NCBI RefSeq assembly: GCF_005221385.1
Contig: NZ_CP039904.1
Location: 496,001-560,000 of the forward strand
Origin: Agrobacterium tumefaciens
GTDB lineage: Bacteria > Pseudomonadota > Alphaproteobacteria > Rhizobiales > Rhizobiaceae
Direction of reading: 5' to 3'
DNA: 64,000 nucleotides
Part shown: piece after piece, positions 43,712 to 55,033 of the stretch
Layout of the letters: each line of letters begins with the position of its first letter
How positions within the stretch are numbered: position 1 is the stretch's first letter
Program-made: the position numbers and the translations under genes
Notes under the pieces: model-generated
What the model was told of the DNA's origin: nothing
The model's database searches: none
What the model saw: the letters and a program-made list of their open reading frames with translations, nothing else

Positions 43712-44443
43712 TTACTCCGCCGCCGTACGGGAGCGCAGAAGCACCTTGTAACGTTCCAGACTGCCGCGCAGATGCGCCGCCATATATTGGCGCGCGGCAT
43801 CCGCATCGCTTTCTATGATGGCGTCGACGATCCTGGCATGTTCCTCCTGCAGATGGAGATTATAGTCCTTCGGACGTGCGCCGGGTGCCGCGCCCTGCAA
43901 TTCGCCACGCGGAATGATGCCGGAACGAATGAGTTGAAGGAACTCCGGAAAACGCCGGTTCTGCGTTGCCTGCGCAATTGCCAGATGGAATTCGAAATCG
44001 GCATCCCTTGTCGGCAGCCCGGCGGCCAGGCAGTCCCCAATCCGCCGATGCGCATCGACAATCGCCTCCACCTGCACGGCGGAACGGCGCGATGCCGCAA
44101 GGCCGGCAGATTCAACCTCGAAAACCGTGCGCAATTCCAGCAATTCGATCACCGAAGAAATCCGCCCGATAGCCAGATCGTTGAAGGGCAGTTCCTTGGC
44201 TGGTTTCGTCTCCACGGCAAAAACGCCCGCGCCCTTGCGGGCTTCAACGAGACCATCGGCGCGCAGAATGGCGATGGCTTCGCGCACCACGGTACGGCTT
44301 ACGGAATATTCACGCGTCAGGGCGCTCTCGCTCGGAAGACGGTCACCGGGACGGAACACGCCCTCCGACAAATCCCGCCTCAGCGCCGAACTGATTTTCG
44401 CCGCGAGCGATACCCCCTGCTTCGTGCTGCTCTCAACGTCCAT
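43712..44443 (-). CDS. GntR family regulator, FadR subfamily
   Basis: A 243-residue regulator. The winged helix (about residues 14-80) has FRPGDRLPSESALTREYSVSRTVVREAIAILRADGLVEARKGAGVFAV. The all-helical FCD ligand domain has the metal/ligand residues of the family (DFEFHLAIAQATQN, EEHARIVDAI, AAHLRGSLERY). FadR-type proteins sense small carboxylates or sugar acids. This suits control of the enolase-superfamily operon (35321) and transporter (42702), where inverted repeats with GT-N3-AC cores are found. Start at 44443; ribosome site modest. Confidence 0.9.
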   Translation of the reverse strand: MDVESSTKQGVSLAAKISSALRRDLSEGVFRPGDRLPSESALTREYSVSRTVVREAIAILRADGLVEARKGAGVFAVETKPAKELPFNDLAIGRISSVIELLELRTVFEVESAGLAASRRSAVQVEAIVDAHRRIGDCLAAGLPTRDADFEFHLAIAQATQNRRFPEFLQLIRSGIIPRGELQGAAPGARPKDYNLHLQEEHARIVDAIIESDADAARQYMAAHLRGSLERYKVLLRSRTAAE

Positions 44444-44640
44444 TCCAGCCCACCTGTTTTTAACCTGTCTGGCATGTTAGCAAACGTCCGCAACATTGCA
44501 AGGGCCGGGCGCCTTGACGATTGGCTGCCTTGCCTGCTCCTCGCGGTCATCCATCTTGGGCGATGCCTTGCACCAGCCAGAATGCCCTGTCACGAAGGAT
44601 GTCAAATCAATCCAGTCACTCGAAAAGAAATTTCCAGCTC

Positions 44641-44679
44641 TTGCATGGAAACAATATACATTATATAATAACGTATATT
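44641..44679 (+). promoter_or_regulatory. blh-bigR promoter with overlapping BigR operator
   Basis: TTGCAT (44641-44646), 17 nt, TATAAT (44664-44669) make a near-consensus promoter. The inverted repeat AATATAC (44653-44659) and GTATATT (44673-44679) with 13-nt spacing covers the -10. BigR is known to bind AT-rich palindromes of this type and to repress its own operon. Confidence 0.8.
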
Positions 44680-44703
44680 AATTTAGAACAACAGGAGATG
44701 CTG

Positions 44704-45999
44704 ATGAGCGCCGTGAAGATCAATGAGCGCCTGACCGTAGCCGGCCAGCCGGAGATCGCCGATTTCCCTTCGCTCTCCGCTCAAGGATATAAAAGCATCA
44801 TTAACGCCCGACCGGATGGCGAAGATGTCGGCCAGCCGGGCAACATGCGGGAAAAAAGCGCCGCCGGTACGGCAGGTCTGACTTATAATTTCATTCCGGT
44901 CACCGGGCCGACCATGACCGAGGCCGATATTCGCGCCTTCCAACAGGCGATGGCCGCGGCCAACGGCCCTGTTTTTGCCCATTGCAAAGGCGGCACCCGC
45001 GCATTGACGCTCTACGTGCTCGGAGAAGCGCTTGACGCGCGTATGCAGCAAAGCGAAATCGAGGCTTTCGGCAGGACGCATGGTTTTGACCTGTCCGGTG
45101 CGGTTCGCTGGCTGGAGCGGCGGTCTTTGGCGGCGCAACACGTCAAGGCTTTCTTCGATCCGCGTACATCCAGCCTGCAATATGTCGTTTCGGACCCAGC
45201 GACCGGACGCTGCGCCATTATCGACCCCGTCTATGATTTTGATGAGAAATCCGGCGCGACGGGCACGATGAATGCCGATGCCATTCTGGCCTACGTCGAA
45301 AACAAGGGCCTGTCGGTAGAATGGATTCTCGATACCCATCCGCATGCCGACCATTTTTCCGCCGCCCATTATCTGAAACAGAAAACCGGCGCGCAGACCG
45401 CCATCGGCGCAAAAGTTACCGGCGTACAGAAACTCTGGCAGGCGAAATACAACTGGCCCGAACTTGAGACCGATGGCTCGCAATGGGACCGGCTGTTTGA
45501 AGCGGGTGACAGGTTCAACATCGGTTCGCTGGAGGCCCGCGTGCTGTTTTCGCCCGGACACACGCTGGCTTCCGTCACCTATGTGGTGGGCGACGCCGCC
45601 TTCGTGCATGATACGGTTTTCATGCCGGATTCCGGCACCGCCCGAGCCGATTTTCCAGGCGGCAGCGCCAAGGAGCTTTGGGCTTCCATTCAGGATATCC
45701 TCGTCCTTCCTGACGAAACACGGCTTTTCACCGGCCATGACTACCAGCCCGGCGGCCGCGCGCCGAAATGGGAAAGCACGGTCGGAGAACAGAAACGCAA
45801 CAATCCGCATCTGGCCGACATGACGGAAGAAGGCTTCATCCGCCTGCGCGAAGCTCGGGATCGCACCTTGCCTATGCCCAAGCTCATTTTGCATGCGCTG
45901 CAGGTCAATATCCGCGGTGGCCGCCTGCCGGAGCCGGAGGCCAATGGTAAACGTTACCTCAAATTCCCGCTCGATGTGCTGGAGGGCAGCACATGGTGA
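44704..45999 (+). CDS. blh: Blh: DSP-like/rhodanese-like domain fused to persulfide dioxygenase
   Basis: A 431-residue fusion. Residues about 1-135 are a DUF442-type domain with active cysteine Cys94 in AHCKGGTRA, which works as a sulfurtransferase in known Blh. Residues about 145-425 are a metallo-beta-lactamase fold with THPHADH (211-217), SPGHT and TGHDYQPGG, as in ETHE1 persulfide dioxygenases. It turns glutathione persulfide into sulfite and so detoxifies H2S. AGGAG spaced 6 nt selects ATG 44704 over ATG 44698. It is the first gene of the BigR-controlled operon and overlaps bigR by 7 bp. Sulfite made here joins the product of the sulfur-scavenging island. Confidence 0.93.
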   Translation: MSAVKINERLTVAGQPEIADFPSLSAQGYKSIINARPDGEDVGQPGNMREKSAAGTAGLTYNFIPVTGPTMTEADIRAFQQAMAAANGPVFAHCKGGTRALTLYVLGEALDARMQQSEIEAFGRTHGFDLSGAVRWLERRSLAAQHVKAFFDPRTSSLQYVVSDPATGRCAIIDPVYDFDEKSGATGTMNADAILAYVENKGLSVEWILDTHPHADHFSAAHYLKQKTGAQTAIGAKVTGVQKLWQAKYNWPELETDGSQWDRLFEAGDRFNIGSLEARVLFSPGHTLASVTYVVGDAAFVHDTVFMPDSGTARADFPGGSAKELWASIQDILVLPDETRLFTGHDYQPGGRAPKWESTVGEQKRNNPHLADMTEEGFIRLREARDRTLPMPKLILHALQVNIRGGRLPEPEANGKRYLKFPLDVLEGSTW

Positions 46000-46346
46000 A
46001 GGACAATAACTTGCAACAGGCTCGGCGCATCACCGAAATCCCCCTGCCCGCCATGGAGGAACGCGCCGTCGAAGTTGCGCTGCTTTTAAAAACACTCGCC
46101 CATCCCGCCCGGCTGATGCTCGCCTGTACGCTGGCCCAGGCCGAATTTTCAGTCGGCGAACTGGAGACGAAGCTTGATATTCACCAACCCACACTTTCCC
46201 AGCAGCTCGGCGTGCTGCGGGAAGCAGGTGTCGTCGAAACCCGGCGCGAAGCCAAGCAGATTTTCTACCGGATGAGCGAGACGAAAGCGGCCCAGCTTAT
46301 CGAAGCTCTCTACGCCATATTCTGTGCACCGGAGGCGACCCCGTGA
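45993..46346 (+). CDS. bigR: BigR, ArsR-type sulfide/persulfide-responsive repressor
   Basis: A 117-residue winged-helix repressor: LLKTLAHPARLMLACTLAQAEFSVGELETKLDIHQPTLSQQLGVLREAGVVETRREAKQIFY. Cys45 and Cys111 are 66 residues apart, as are the redox pair Cys42/Cys108 of Xylella BigR, whose disulfide or polysulfide releases DNA. It represses the blh operon and is known to affect biofilm growth in Agrobacterium. It sits within its own operon, overlapping both neighbours. Confidence 0.95.
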   Translation: MVKDNNLQQARRITEIPLPAMEERAVEVALLLKTLAHPARLMLACTLAQAEFSVGELETKLDIHQPTLSQQLGVLREAGVVETRREAKQIFYRMSETKAAQLIEALYAIFCAPEATP

Positions 46347-46750
46347 GCCCCTATTGGCCCTCGCTTTTCGGCGGCATGCTTCTCGGTCTTGCAAGCATCC
46401 TCCTGTTTTTATTCAACGGCCGCATCGCCGGCATCAGCGGTATCATGGGCAAGATGCTCGGCAGGGAGCGGCGTCTCACCGATCTGGCTTTCGTGGCTGG
46501 CCTGCTGGCCGGGCCCTATCTTTATGCGGCCGCATTTGGCCGGCTTCCCACGATAACCATAATCGCCCCATGGCCGCTGATCATCATTGCCGGCCTGCTT
46601 GTGGGTTTCGGCACGCGCATGGGCTCCGGCTGCACCTCCGGCCACGGCATCATGGGGCTGGCACGATTTTCCCGGCGCTCCATCGCCGCAACCGCAACCT
46701 TCCTGATCACCGGCATTCTCGCGGCAACGATCGCGGGAGCACTGTCATGA
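46343..46750 (+). CDS. YeeE/YedE half-transporter, PmpA-like
   Basis: A 135-residue membrane protein with four hydrophobic segments and the family loop GTRMGSGCTSGHGIMGLAR. It corresponds to the first half of full-length YeeE/YedE transporters such as 6070-7248. A GTG start at 46343 overlaps the bigR stop. With the next gene it probably exports or imports sulfite, sulfide or another sulfur species linked to Blh; direction not established. Confidence 0.9.
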   Translation: MSPYWPSLFGGMLLGLASILLFLFNGRIAGISGIMGKMLGRERRLTDLAFVAGLLAGPYLYAAAFGRLPTITIIAPWPLIIIAGLLVGFGTRMGSGCTSGHGIMGLARFSRRSIAATATFLITGILAATIAGALS

Positions 46751-47184
46751 AAAATCAAGCCATGGCGCGTGTTATGCTGGCATTGGTTGCAGGAGCACTG
46801 TTCGGTTTCGGTCTGTCGCTCTCCGGCATGGTCGATCCGGCCCGCGTTTCAGGTTTTCTCGATCTGGCGAGCGGCCATTGGGACCCGAGCCTGATGTTTG
46901 TTCTTGGCGGTGCAGTCTCGGTCGCCGTGCCGGGTGTCCTGCTCAGCCGTTTTATTGGCAGACCGGTTCTTGCCGAAGACTTCAGCCTTCCGGCAAAAAC
47001 CCGCATCGACCGGCCCCTTATCCTTGGTTCGGCCATTTTCGGCATCGGTTGGGGGCTTGCCGGTTTTTGCCCCGGCCCGGCACTGTCGGCTTTTACTCTT
47101 GGGCTTCTGCCGGTCATTCTTTTCGTCTGCGCCATGATTGCAGGCATGTTGGCGCATGATCGCCTCGTGGCAAAAGAGCCATAA
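46747..47184 (+). CDS. YeeE/YedE half-transporter, PmpB-like (DUF6691 type)
   Basis: A 145-residue membrane protein, the partner half: ALFGFGLSLSGMVDPARVSGFLDL, then FGIGWGLAGFCPGPALSAFTLGLLPVILFVCAMIAGML with the conserved cysteine in GFCPGPA. ATG at 46747 overlaps the preceding stop (ATGA). Last gene of the blh-bigR operon. Confidence 0.9.
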   Translation: MKNQAMARVMLALVAGALFGFGLSLSGMVDPARVSGFLDLASGHWDPSLMFVLGGAVSVAVPGVLLSRFIGRPVLAEDFSLPAKTRIDRPLILGSAIFGIGWGLAGFCPGPALSAFTLGLLPVILFVCAMIAGMLAHDRLVAKEP

Positions 47185-47213
47185 CGCAACCGGCCAACGT
47201 TCATACCCAGGCA

Positions 47214-47253
47214 TAGTAAAAATGGGCTGCGCGGGTGGTAAAGCACCCGCGCA
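47214..47253 (-). terminator. Terminator of gpmI
   Basis: TGCGCGGGTG (47228-47237), 6-nt loop, CACCCGCGCA (47244-47253). On the minus strand the stem is followed by GCCCATTTTTACT. It lies between the convergent pmpB-like and gpmI genes. Confidence 0.7.
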
Positions 47254-47264
47254 AGGACCTTCGA

Positions 47265-48782
47265 TTACAGGTCGATCAGGCTCTTTCCCGTCATTTCCGG
47301 GGGCAGCTGCACGTTCATCAATTGCAGCAAAGTGGGCGCAACATCGGCGAGAATGCCGTCATGCAGCTTTGCGCCTTGCGGACCGCCAAACAGGATCACC
47401 GGCACCGGATTGATGGTATGCGCCGTGTGCGGGCCGCCGGTCACTGGGTCGACCATGGTTTCGCAATTGCCGTGGTCGGCGATTACCAGCATGGCGCCAC
47501 CGACTTTTTCGAGAGCGGCAACGACGGCAGCAAGCCCGCGATCCACGGCTTCGCAGGCCTTGATCGCAGCCTGCAGATCACCGGTATGACCAACCATGTC
47601 AGGATTGGCGTAATTGGTGACGATGAGATCGTAGCCCTTACCGATCGCCTCGACGAATTTCTCCGTCACTTCCGGCGCGCTCATTTCTGGCTGCAGATCA
47701 TACGTCGCGACCTTGGGGGATTTCGGCATGAAGCGGTCTTCGCCCACCTCCGGCTCTTCCTTGCCACCATTCAGGAAGAAGGTGACATGCGGATATTTTT
47801 CGGTTTCAGCAAGACGGAACTGCGTGAGCCCCTGTTTTGCCACCCATGCGCCCAGCGTATTGGCGATATCGCGCTTCGGATAGGCCGTCGTCATGAAAGC
47901 CGCGTGGCGGGTGGAATATTCCACCATACCAAGCAATGCCGAAAGCACGGGCTTTTCGCGCGCAAAGCCATCAAAATCATCCGCACCGATGGCAAGCAGG
48001 ATTTCACGGGCACGGTCGGCACGAAAATTCAGGCAGAACAACCCATCGCCGGCCTTGAAGCCCTCATAACCATTGATCACCGTCGGCAGGATGAATTCAT
48101 CTGTCACATTGTTCTTGTAGCTCTGAGCGACCGCGCTTACCGCATCCGACGCATGTTCGCCCTTGCCGAGAACCATGGCGTCATAGGCCTTTTCAACGCG
48201 CTCCCAGCGATTATCGCGATCCATCGCATAATAGCGGCCGATCACGGTGCCGATGCTGGCACCTTGCGGCAGGCTCGCGACGAGCGCCGCCACAAAATCC
48301 TCCGCCGATTGCGGCGCGACATCGCGGCCATCGGTGATGGCGTGCACGACGACTTTCAGACCGTGGCTGATCATCAGCTTCACCGCCGCCTGGCCGTGCA
48401 GGATATGGCCATGGACGCCGCCATCGGAAACGACGCACATCAGATGCGCCACGCCGCCCGCCGCCTTTACCGTGGCGGCGAAATCAAGCATCGCCGCATT
48501 GCGGAAAAAGCTGCCATCCTCGATCGCCAGATCGATCTGCCCGAGATCCATCGCAACGATACGGCCGGCGCCGATATTGGTGTGGCCGACTTCGGAATTA
48601 CCCATCTGGCCGGTGGGCAGGCCGACATTCGGTCCGAAAGTGGTCAGCGTCGCATTCGGGCAGGTGGCGAAAAGCCGGTCCATGGTGGGCGTGTTCGCCA
48701 GCACCGGTGCGTTGCTGGATTTATCCTCGCTCAGCCCCCAGCCATCGAGAATAGTCAGGACAACGGGTTTGGGAGTGCGCAT
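47265..48782 (-). CDS. gpmI: 2,3-bisphosphoglycerate-independent phosphoglycerate mutase
   Basis: A 505-residue alkaline-phosphatase-superfamily enzyme of glycolysis and gluconeogenesis interconverting 3- and 2-phosphoglycerate with two Mn ions. The phosphoserine site is MGNSEVGHTNIGAGR. Metal residues occur in LTILDGWG near the start and YANPDMVGHTGD and ADHGNCE near the end. Length is the usual 505-515. ATG at 48782 is preceded by GAAGG at about 8 nt and starts the family domain; the longer open frame upstream is ignored. Cytoplasmic housekeeping gene, standing alone. Confidence 0.97.
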   Translation of the reverse strand: MRTPKPVVLTILDGWGLSEDKSSNAPVLANTPTMDRLFATCPNATLTTFGPNVGLPTGQMGNSEVGHTNIGAGRIVAMDLGQIDLAIEDGSFFRNAAMLDFAATVKAAGGVAHLMCVVSDGGVHGHILHGQAAVKLMISHGLKVVVHAITDGRDVAPQSAEDFVAALVASLPQGASIGTVIGRYYAMDRDNRWERVEKAYDAMVLGKGEHASDAVSAVAQSYKNNVTDEFILPTVINGYEGFKAGDGLFCLNFRADRAREILLAIGADDFDGFAREKPVLSALLGMVEYSTRHAAFMTTAYPKRDIANTLGAWVAKQGLTQFRLAETEKYPHVTFFLNGGKEEPEVGEDRFMPKSPKVATYDLQPEMSAPEVTEKFVEAIGKGYDLIVTNYANPDMVGHTGDLQAAIKACEAVDRGLAAVVAALEKVGGAMLVIADHGNCETMVDPVTGGPHTAHTINPVPVILFGGPQGAKLHDGILADVAPTLLQLMNVQLPPEMTGKSLIDL

Positions 48783-48945
48783 GGGAGGACCTTCTTCTTC
48801 ATTCGGTTGCCGGCGGACAGCGGATCGCCGGGCACCGGAGCGCCCTCGTCCGCCACTATGATCATGATGAGAAAACATGCTTCTCGTTCTTCTCTTCTAT
48901 ACCCGAAGATCACGAACGCAAGCCTATACCGACACCGAAACAGTT

Positions 48946-48969
48946 CCGTGAAGCCGGATCGCTTCACGG
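48946..48969. terminator. Hairpin downstream of the BCKDH E2 gene
   Basis: CCGTGAAGC (48946-48954), 6-nt loop, GCTTCACGG (48961-48969), 22 bp past the E2 stop. The minus-strand tail after the stem (AACTGTTTC) is only weakly U-rich, so termination strength is uncertain. The rest of 48783-48990 shows nothing else. Confidence 0.45.
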
Positions 48970-48990
48970 AAAAAAGCTTTGGATGAAACC

Positions 48991-50244
48991 TCAGCCGTCG
49001 ATGAATATCAGAGCCGGCTTTTCCAGGAGCGCCTTGATCGCCTGGATGAAGACGGCCGCATCCCAGCCATCGACCACCCGGTGATCAAAGCTGGATGACA
49101 GGTTCATCATCTTGCGGGGCACGAAGCGCGTGCCATCCCAGACCGGACGCGTCATGATCTTGTTGACGCCGATGATCGCCACCTCCGGATGGTTGATGAT
49201 AGGCGTCGAAACCACGCCGCCCAATGCTCCGAGTGAACTGATGGTGATGGTGGAGCCCATCAGTTCTTCCCGATGCGCGGTGCCAGTGCGGGCTGCTTCG
49301 GCAACGCGTGCGACTTCGTCTGCGCATTCCCAAAGGCCGAGCGTTTCGGTGTGGCGCACGACCGGAACGGTGAGGCCGGACGGTGTCTGCGTGGCAATGC
49401 CGATATGGACGGCTTCGTAGTGGCTGATGACACCAACCTCGTCATCAAAAGTGGCATTCATGCCGGGATGATCGGCCACGGCTTTCACCAGAGCGCGCAT
49501 CAGAAACGGCAGGATCGTCAGTTTCGGCTGTCCGGAACGGCGATTGCCGTTCATGGTCGCGCGCAAATCTTCCAAATCCGTCACGTCGATTTCCTCGACG
49601 TAGGTGATATGCGGAATACGGGAGGCGGAGAGCACCATCTTCTCGGCAATCTTGCGCCGCAGCCCCGTCACTTTCACTTCCTCGACGGCGCTATCGTGGG
49701 CCGCTGCCGGCTCGGGGCGTTCCGGCCGTCCCCGCACGGTTAAGAACCCATCCAGATCGGCATGGGTGATATGCCCGTCCGGCCCGGTTCCCTTGACCTT
49801 TGTGAGATCAATATCGAGATCGTCGGCGCGCTGGCGAACGGCAGGAGACGCCAGCGGTTTGTGATGCGGTTCGACTGGAAGGGGCGGCGACGCATCCTCG
49901 GCCTGGCGGACAGCCGGCTGGGTTTCAACGGGTGGCGGTGCTTCCGTCATATCCGCGGGCGCTTCGGCTTCCGGCGCGTTGAGCTCGGGGGCGTCGGCAG
50001 AGACATCGGTTTCGATGCGGACGAGCGGTGCTTTCACCGGCACGGTGTTTCCGACCGTCACGGCCAGCCAGGTGACGATGCCCGCCACCGGCGACGGGAT
50101 TTCAACCGTTGCCTTGTCGGTCATCACAGCGGCCAGCACCATGTCCTCATGTACCGGATCGCCCGGCTTGACGTTCCATTCCACCAGTTCGGCTTCAGCA
50201 ACGCCTTCGCCGACATCGGGCATCGTAATGGTATATTCCGCCAT
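48991..50244 (-). CDS. bkdB: Branched-chain 2-oxoacid dehydrogenase E2 (dihydrolipoyl acyltransferase)
   Basis: A 417-residue E2. The lipoyl domain (1-80) carries Lys44 in MTDKATVEIP. A proline/alanine-rich linker follows, then a peripheral-subunit-binding domain (about 130-168, ASPAVRQRADDLDIDLTKVKGTGPDGHI). The catalytic core (about 190-417) has SFDHRVVDGWDAAVF with the His and Asp of the active site. It transfers acyl groups from branched-chain oxoacids to CoA. It lies 2 bp after E1-beta. No E3 gene is present nearby, so lipoamide dehydrogenase must be supplied from elsewhere. Confidence 0.95.
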   Translation of the reverse strand: MAEYTITMPDVGEGVAEAELVEWNVKPGDPVHEDMVLAAVMTDKATVEIPSPVAGIVTWLAVTVGNTVPVKAPLVRIETDVSADAPELNAPEAEAPADMTEAPPPVETQPAVRQAEDASPPLPVEPHHKPLASPAVRQRADDLDIDLTKVKGTGPDGHITHADLDGFLTVRGRPERPEPAAAHDSAVEEVKVTGLRRKIAEKMVLSASRIPHITYVEEIDVTDLEDLRATMNGNRRSGQPKLTILPFLMRALVKAVADHPGMNATFDDEVGVISHYEAVHIGIATQTPSGLTVPVVRHTETLGLWECADEVARVAEAARTGTAHREELMGSTITISSLGALGGVVSTPIINHPEVAIIGVNKIMTRPVWDGTRFVPRKMMNLSSSFDHRVVDGWDAAVFIQAIKALLEKPALIFIDG

Positions 50245-50246
50245 AA

Positions 50247-51260
50247 TCAGGCCTCCATGACTTCGACAAGTGCGCGCCCGACGCGAGCGGGTCCGGGAAA
50301 ATAGTCCCATTCCTGGGCATGCGGGTAAGGCGTATCCCAACCGGCGACACGGACGACGGGCGCCTCCAGATGATAGAAACAATGTTCCTGCACCAGCGAC
50401 ACCACCTCTGCGCCAAAGCCGGAGGTCAGCGTCGCCTCATGCACCATGACGCAGCGGCCGGTCTTGGAGACGGATTTGACGATACTGTCGAGATCAAGCG
50501 GCAGCAGGCTGCGCAGATCGATGATCTCGGCATCCACCCCGGTTTCTTCCGCTGCCGCCAGCGCCACATGCACCATGGTGCCATAAGCGATGACGGTGAC
50601 ATCGTTTCCGGGGCGGCGGATTTCGGCCTTGCCGATGGGAATGGTGTAGTGCCCCTCCGGCACCTCGCCCATATCGTGCTTGGACCACGGCGTTACCGGC
50701 CGATCGTGATGGCCGTCGAAGGGACCGTTATAGAGCCGCTTCGGCTCCAGAAACATCACCGGATCGGGGTCTTCGATCGAGGCGATCAACAGCCCCTTGG
50801 CGTCATAGGGGTTGGAGGGAACCACCACCTTCAGTCCGCAGACATGGGTAAAGAGCGCTTCCGGGCTCTGGCTATGCGTCTGCCCGCCAAAAATGCCGCC
50901 GCCGGTCGGCATTCTAAGCACGATCGGGCAGGTGAAATCGCCGTTTGAGCGATACCGGATACGCGCCGCTTCCTGGGTGATCTGGTCATAGGCGGGGTAC
51001 ATGTAATCGGCGAACTGGATTTCGACACAGGGCCGCAACCCATAAGCGGCCATGCCGATGGCGGTGCCGACAATGCCGGATTCGCTGATTGGTGCATCGA
51101 AACAGCGGGTCTTGCCGTATTTCCCCTGCAGCCCCTGCGTGGCGCGGAAGACGCCGCCGAAATAACCCACATCTTCGCCGAACACCACGACATCGTCGCT
51201 GCGCTCCATGGACACATCCATGGCGCTGCGGACGGCTTCAATCATCGTCATTCTTGCCAT
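50247..51260 (-). CDS. bkdAB: Branched-chain 2-oxoacid dehydrogenase E1 beta subunit
   Basis: A 337-residue transketolase-like subunit: MTMIEAVRSAMDVSMERSDDVVVFGEDVGYFGGVFRATQGL, then FDAPISESGIVGTAIGMA, RIRYRSNGDFTCPIVLRMPTGGG and HSQSPEALFTHVCGLKVVVPSNPYDAKGLL. With E1-alpha it decarboxylates the 2-oxoacids of Leu, Ile and Val. It follows E1-alpha by 3 bp and precedes E2 by 2 bp. Confidence 0.96.
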   Translation of the reverse strand: MARMTMIEAVRSAMDVSMERSDDVVVFGEDVGYFGGVFRATQGLQGKYGKTRCFDAPISESGIVGTAIGMAAYGLRPCVEIQFADYMYPAYDQITQEAARIRYRSNGDFTCPIVLRMPTGGGIFGGQTHSQSPEALFTHVCGLKVVVPSNPYDAKGLLIASIEDPDPVMFLEPKRLYNGPFDGHHDRPVTPWSKHDMGEVPEGHYTIPIGKAEIRRPGNDVTVIAYGTMVHVALAAAEETGVDAEIIDLRSLLPLDLDSIVKSVSKTGRCVMVHEATLTSGFGAEVVSLVQEHCFYHLEAPVVRVAGWDTPYPHAQEWDYFPGPARVGRALVEVMEA

Positions 51261-51263
51261 GTC

Positions 51264-53674
<2,411 letters not shown>

Positions 53675-53686
53675 CGCCGCCTCCCC

Positions 53687-54850
53687 TCAATGCCGCTCGA
53701 TGCCGAGCGCGGTTGCTTCGCCGCCGCCGATGCAGACGGCGGCCACGCCGCGTTTCAACCCGTGGCGCTGCAGGGCGGCCAGCAATGTGACGACGATCCT
53801 CGCGCCGGAAGCGCCGATCGGGTGGCCGAGCGCACAGGCCCCGCCATGCACATTCACCTTGTCATGCGGCAGATCGAGATCGCGCATCGCCGCCATGGCC
53901 ACCACGGCAAAGGCTTCGTTGATTTCGAACAGGTCGACACCCTTCGCCGTCCAGCCGGTTTTTTCAAACAGCTTTTTCATCGCGCCGATGGGAGCCGTTG
54001 GATATCCGGCGGGGGCATCCGCATAGGCGGCCTGACCGATAATGGTCGCCAGCGGTGAAAGACCCCGTCTTTCCGCTTCGGAGCGACGCATGAGAACGAG
54101 AGCCGCCGCACCATCGGAGATAGAACTGGAATTCGCCGCCGTCACCGTTCCGCCATCGCGAAAGGCGGGCTTCAGCTGCGGAATTTTCTCCGGCCTTGCC
54201 TTGCCCGGCTGCTCGTCCACGGCAACATCGCCAACAGGCGTGATTTCCGCTTCGAACGCACCTTCCGCTATGGCGCGCCGCGCCCGCTCCAGCGAGGTGA
54301 GCGCATAGTCGTCCTGCATGGCGCGGGTAAATTGGTAGTCTTGCGCGCAGTCTTCCGCGAAAGTACCCATCAGCCGGCCCTTGTCATAGGCATCCTCGAG
54401 ACCGTCGAGAAACATATGGTCGATGACCTTGCCGTGGCCGAGACGATAGCCATTTCGGGCACGATCCAGCAGGTAGGGCGCATTGCTCATGCTTTCCATG
54501 CCGCCGGCCAGCACGATGGAGGCGCTTCCCGCCGCGACCTGGTCATGGCCCAGCATGATCGCCTTCATGCCCGAGCCGCACATCTTGTTGATGGTCGTTG
54601 CGCCAATCGAATTGGGAATGCCGGCGGCAATGGCTGCCTGTCTGGCGGGCGCCTGCCCCTGCCCGGCCGTGAGCACACAGCCCATCAGCACATCGTCAAT
54701 ATCAGAAACTGGAATAGCGGCCCGCTCGACGGCAGCGCGGATTGCCGCCGCACCGAGATCGGGCGCAGCCACCGATTTGAATTCGCCCTGGAACCCACCC
54801 ATAGCAGTACGGGCGGCCCCGACGATCACGACAGGGTCATGCACAGCCAA
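53687..54850 (-). CDS. Acetyl-CoA C-acyltransferase (thiolase)
   Basis: A thiolase of about 387 residues: VIVGAARTAMGGFQGEF, nucleophile Cys in NKMCGSGMKAIMLG, then GGMESMSN, NEAFAVVAM and the C-terminal GGACALGHPIGASGARI with the second Cys/His. It cleaves 3-oxoacyl-CoA, for example 2-methylacetoacetyl-CoA from isoleucine or acetoacetyl-CoA from leucine. The start is unclear: the GTG at 54856 touches the ribosome site, the TTG at 54850 lies 5 nt after GGAGG and is preferred, and a GTG at 54844 is also possible. First gene of the leftward bkd operon, divergent from the Lrp-type regulator. Confidence 0.93.
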   Translation of the reverse strand: MAVHDPVVIVGAARTAMGGFQGEFKSVAAPDLGAAAIRAAVERAAIPVSDIDDVLMGCVLTAGQGQAPARQAAIAAGIPNSIGATTINKMCGSGMKAIMLGHDQVAAGSASIVLAGGMESMSNAPYLLDRARNGYRLGHGKVIDHMFLDGLEDAYDKGRLMGTFAEDCAQDYQFTRAMQDDYALTSLERARRAIAEGAFEAEITPVGDVAVDEQPGKARPEKIPQLKPAFRDGGTVTAANSSSISDGAAALVLMRRSEAERRGLSPLATIIGQAAYADAPAGYPTAPIGAMKKLFEKTGWTAKGVDLFEINEAFAVVAMAAMRDLDLPHDKVNVHGGACALGHPIGASGARIVVTLLAALQRHGLKRGVAAVCIGGGEATALGIERH

Positions 54851-54961
54851 ATTCACCTCCCTTGGACATTCTCTCGCTTGAGAAAACGACCGTCATCGCG
54901 ATCTCCTCCAGACCTCGACTGACATGAACGCTATCACCAACTCGAATTCATTTCAAAGCTA

Positions 54962-54995
54962 TTTTGATTGACAGTTTTTTGATTGACGATATCTT
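54962..54995 (+). promoter_or_regulatory. Promoter and repeated box upstream of the Lrp-type regulator
   Basis: TTTTGATTGAC occurs twice (54962-54972 and 54977-54987, period 15). The first copy contains a TTGACA -35 (54968-54973), followed after 16 nt by TATCTT (54990-54995) as -10. The paired box may be the autoregulatory Lrp/BkdR-type site between the divergent thiolase and regulator genes. Confidence 0.5.
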
Positions 54996-55033
54996 TGATC
55001 CAACAATTAGTCATATCATAGAGCAAATGATCC

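Noticed and set aside
44521..44703. N-terminal extension of Blh by about 61 residues
   Set aside because: The extra part covers the BigR promoter and operator; AGGAG before 44704 and family length fix the start.
47235..48986. A 583-codon open frame antisense to gpmI
   Set aside because: It lies wholly over a clear gpmI, shows no recognised domain and has the composition of a shadow frame in GC-rich DNA.
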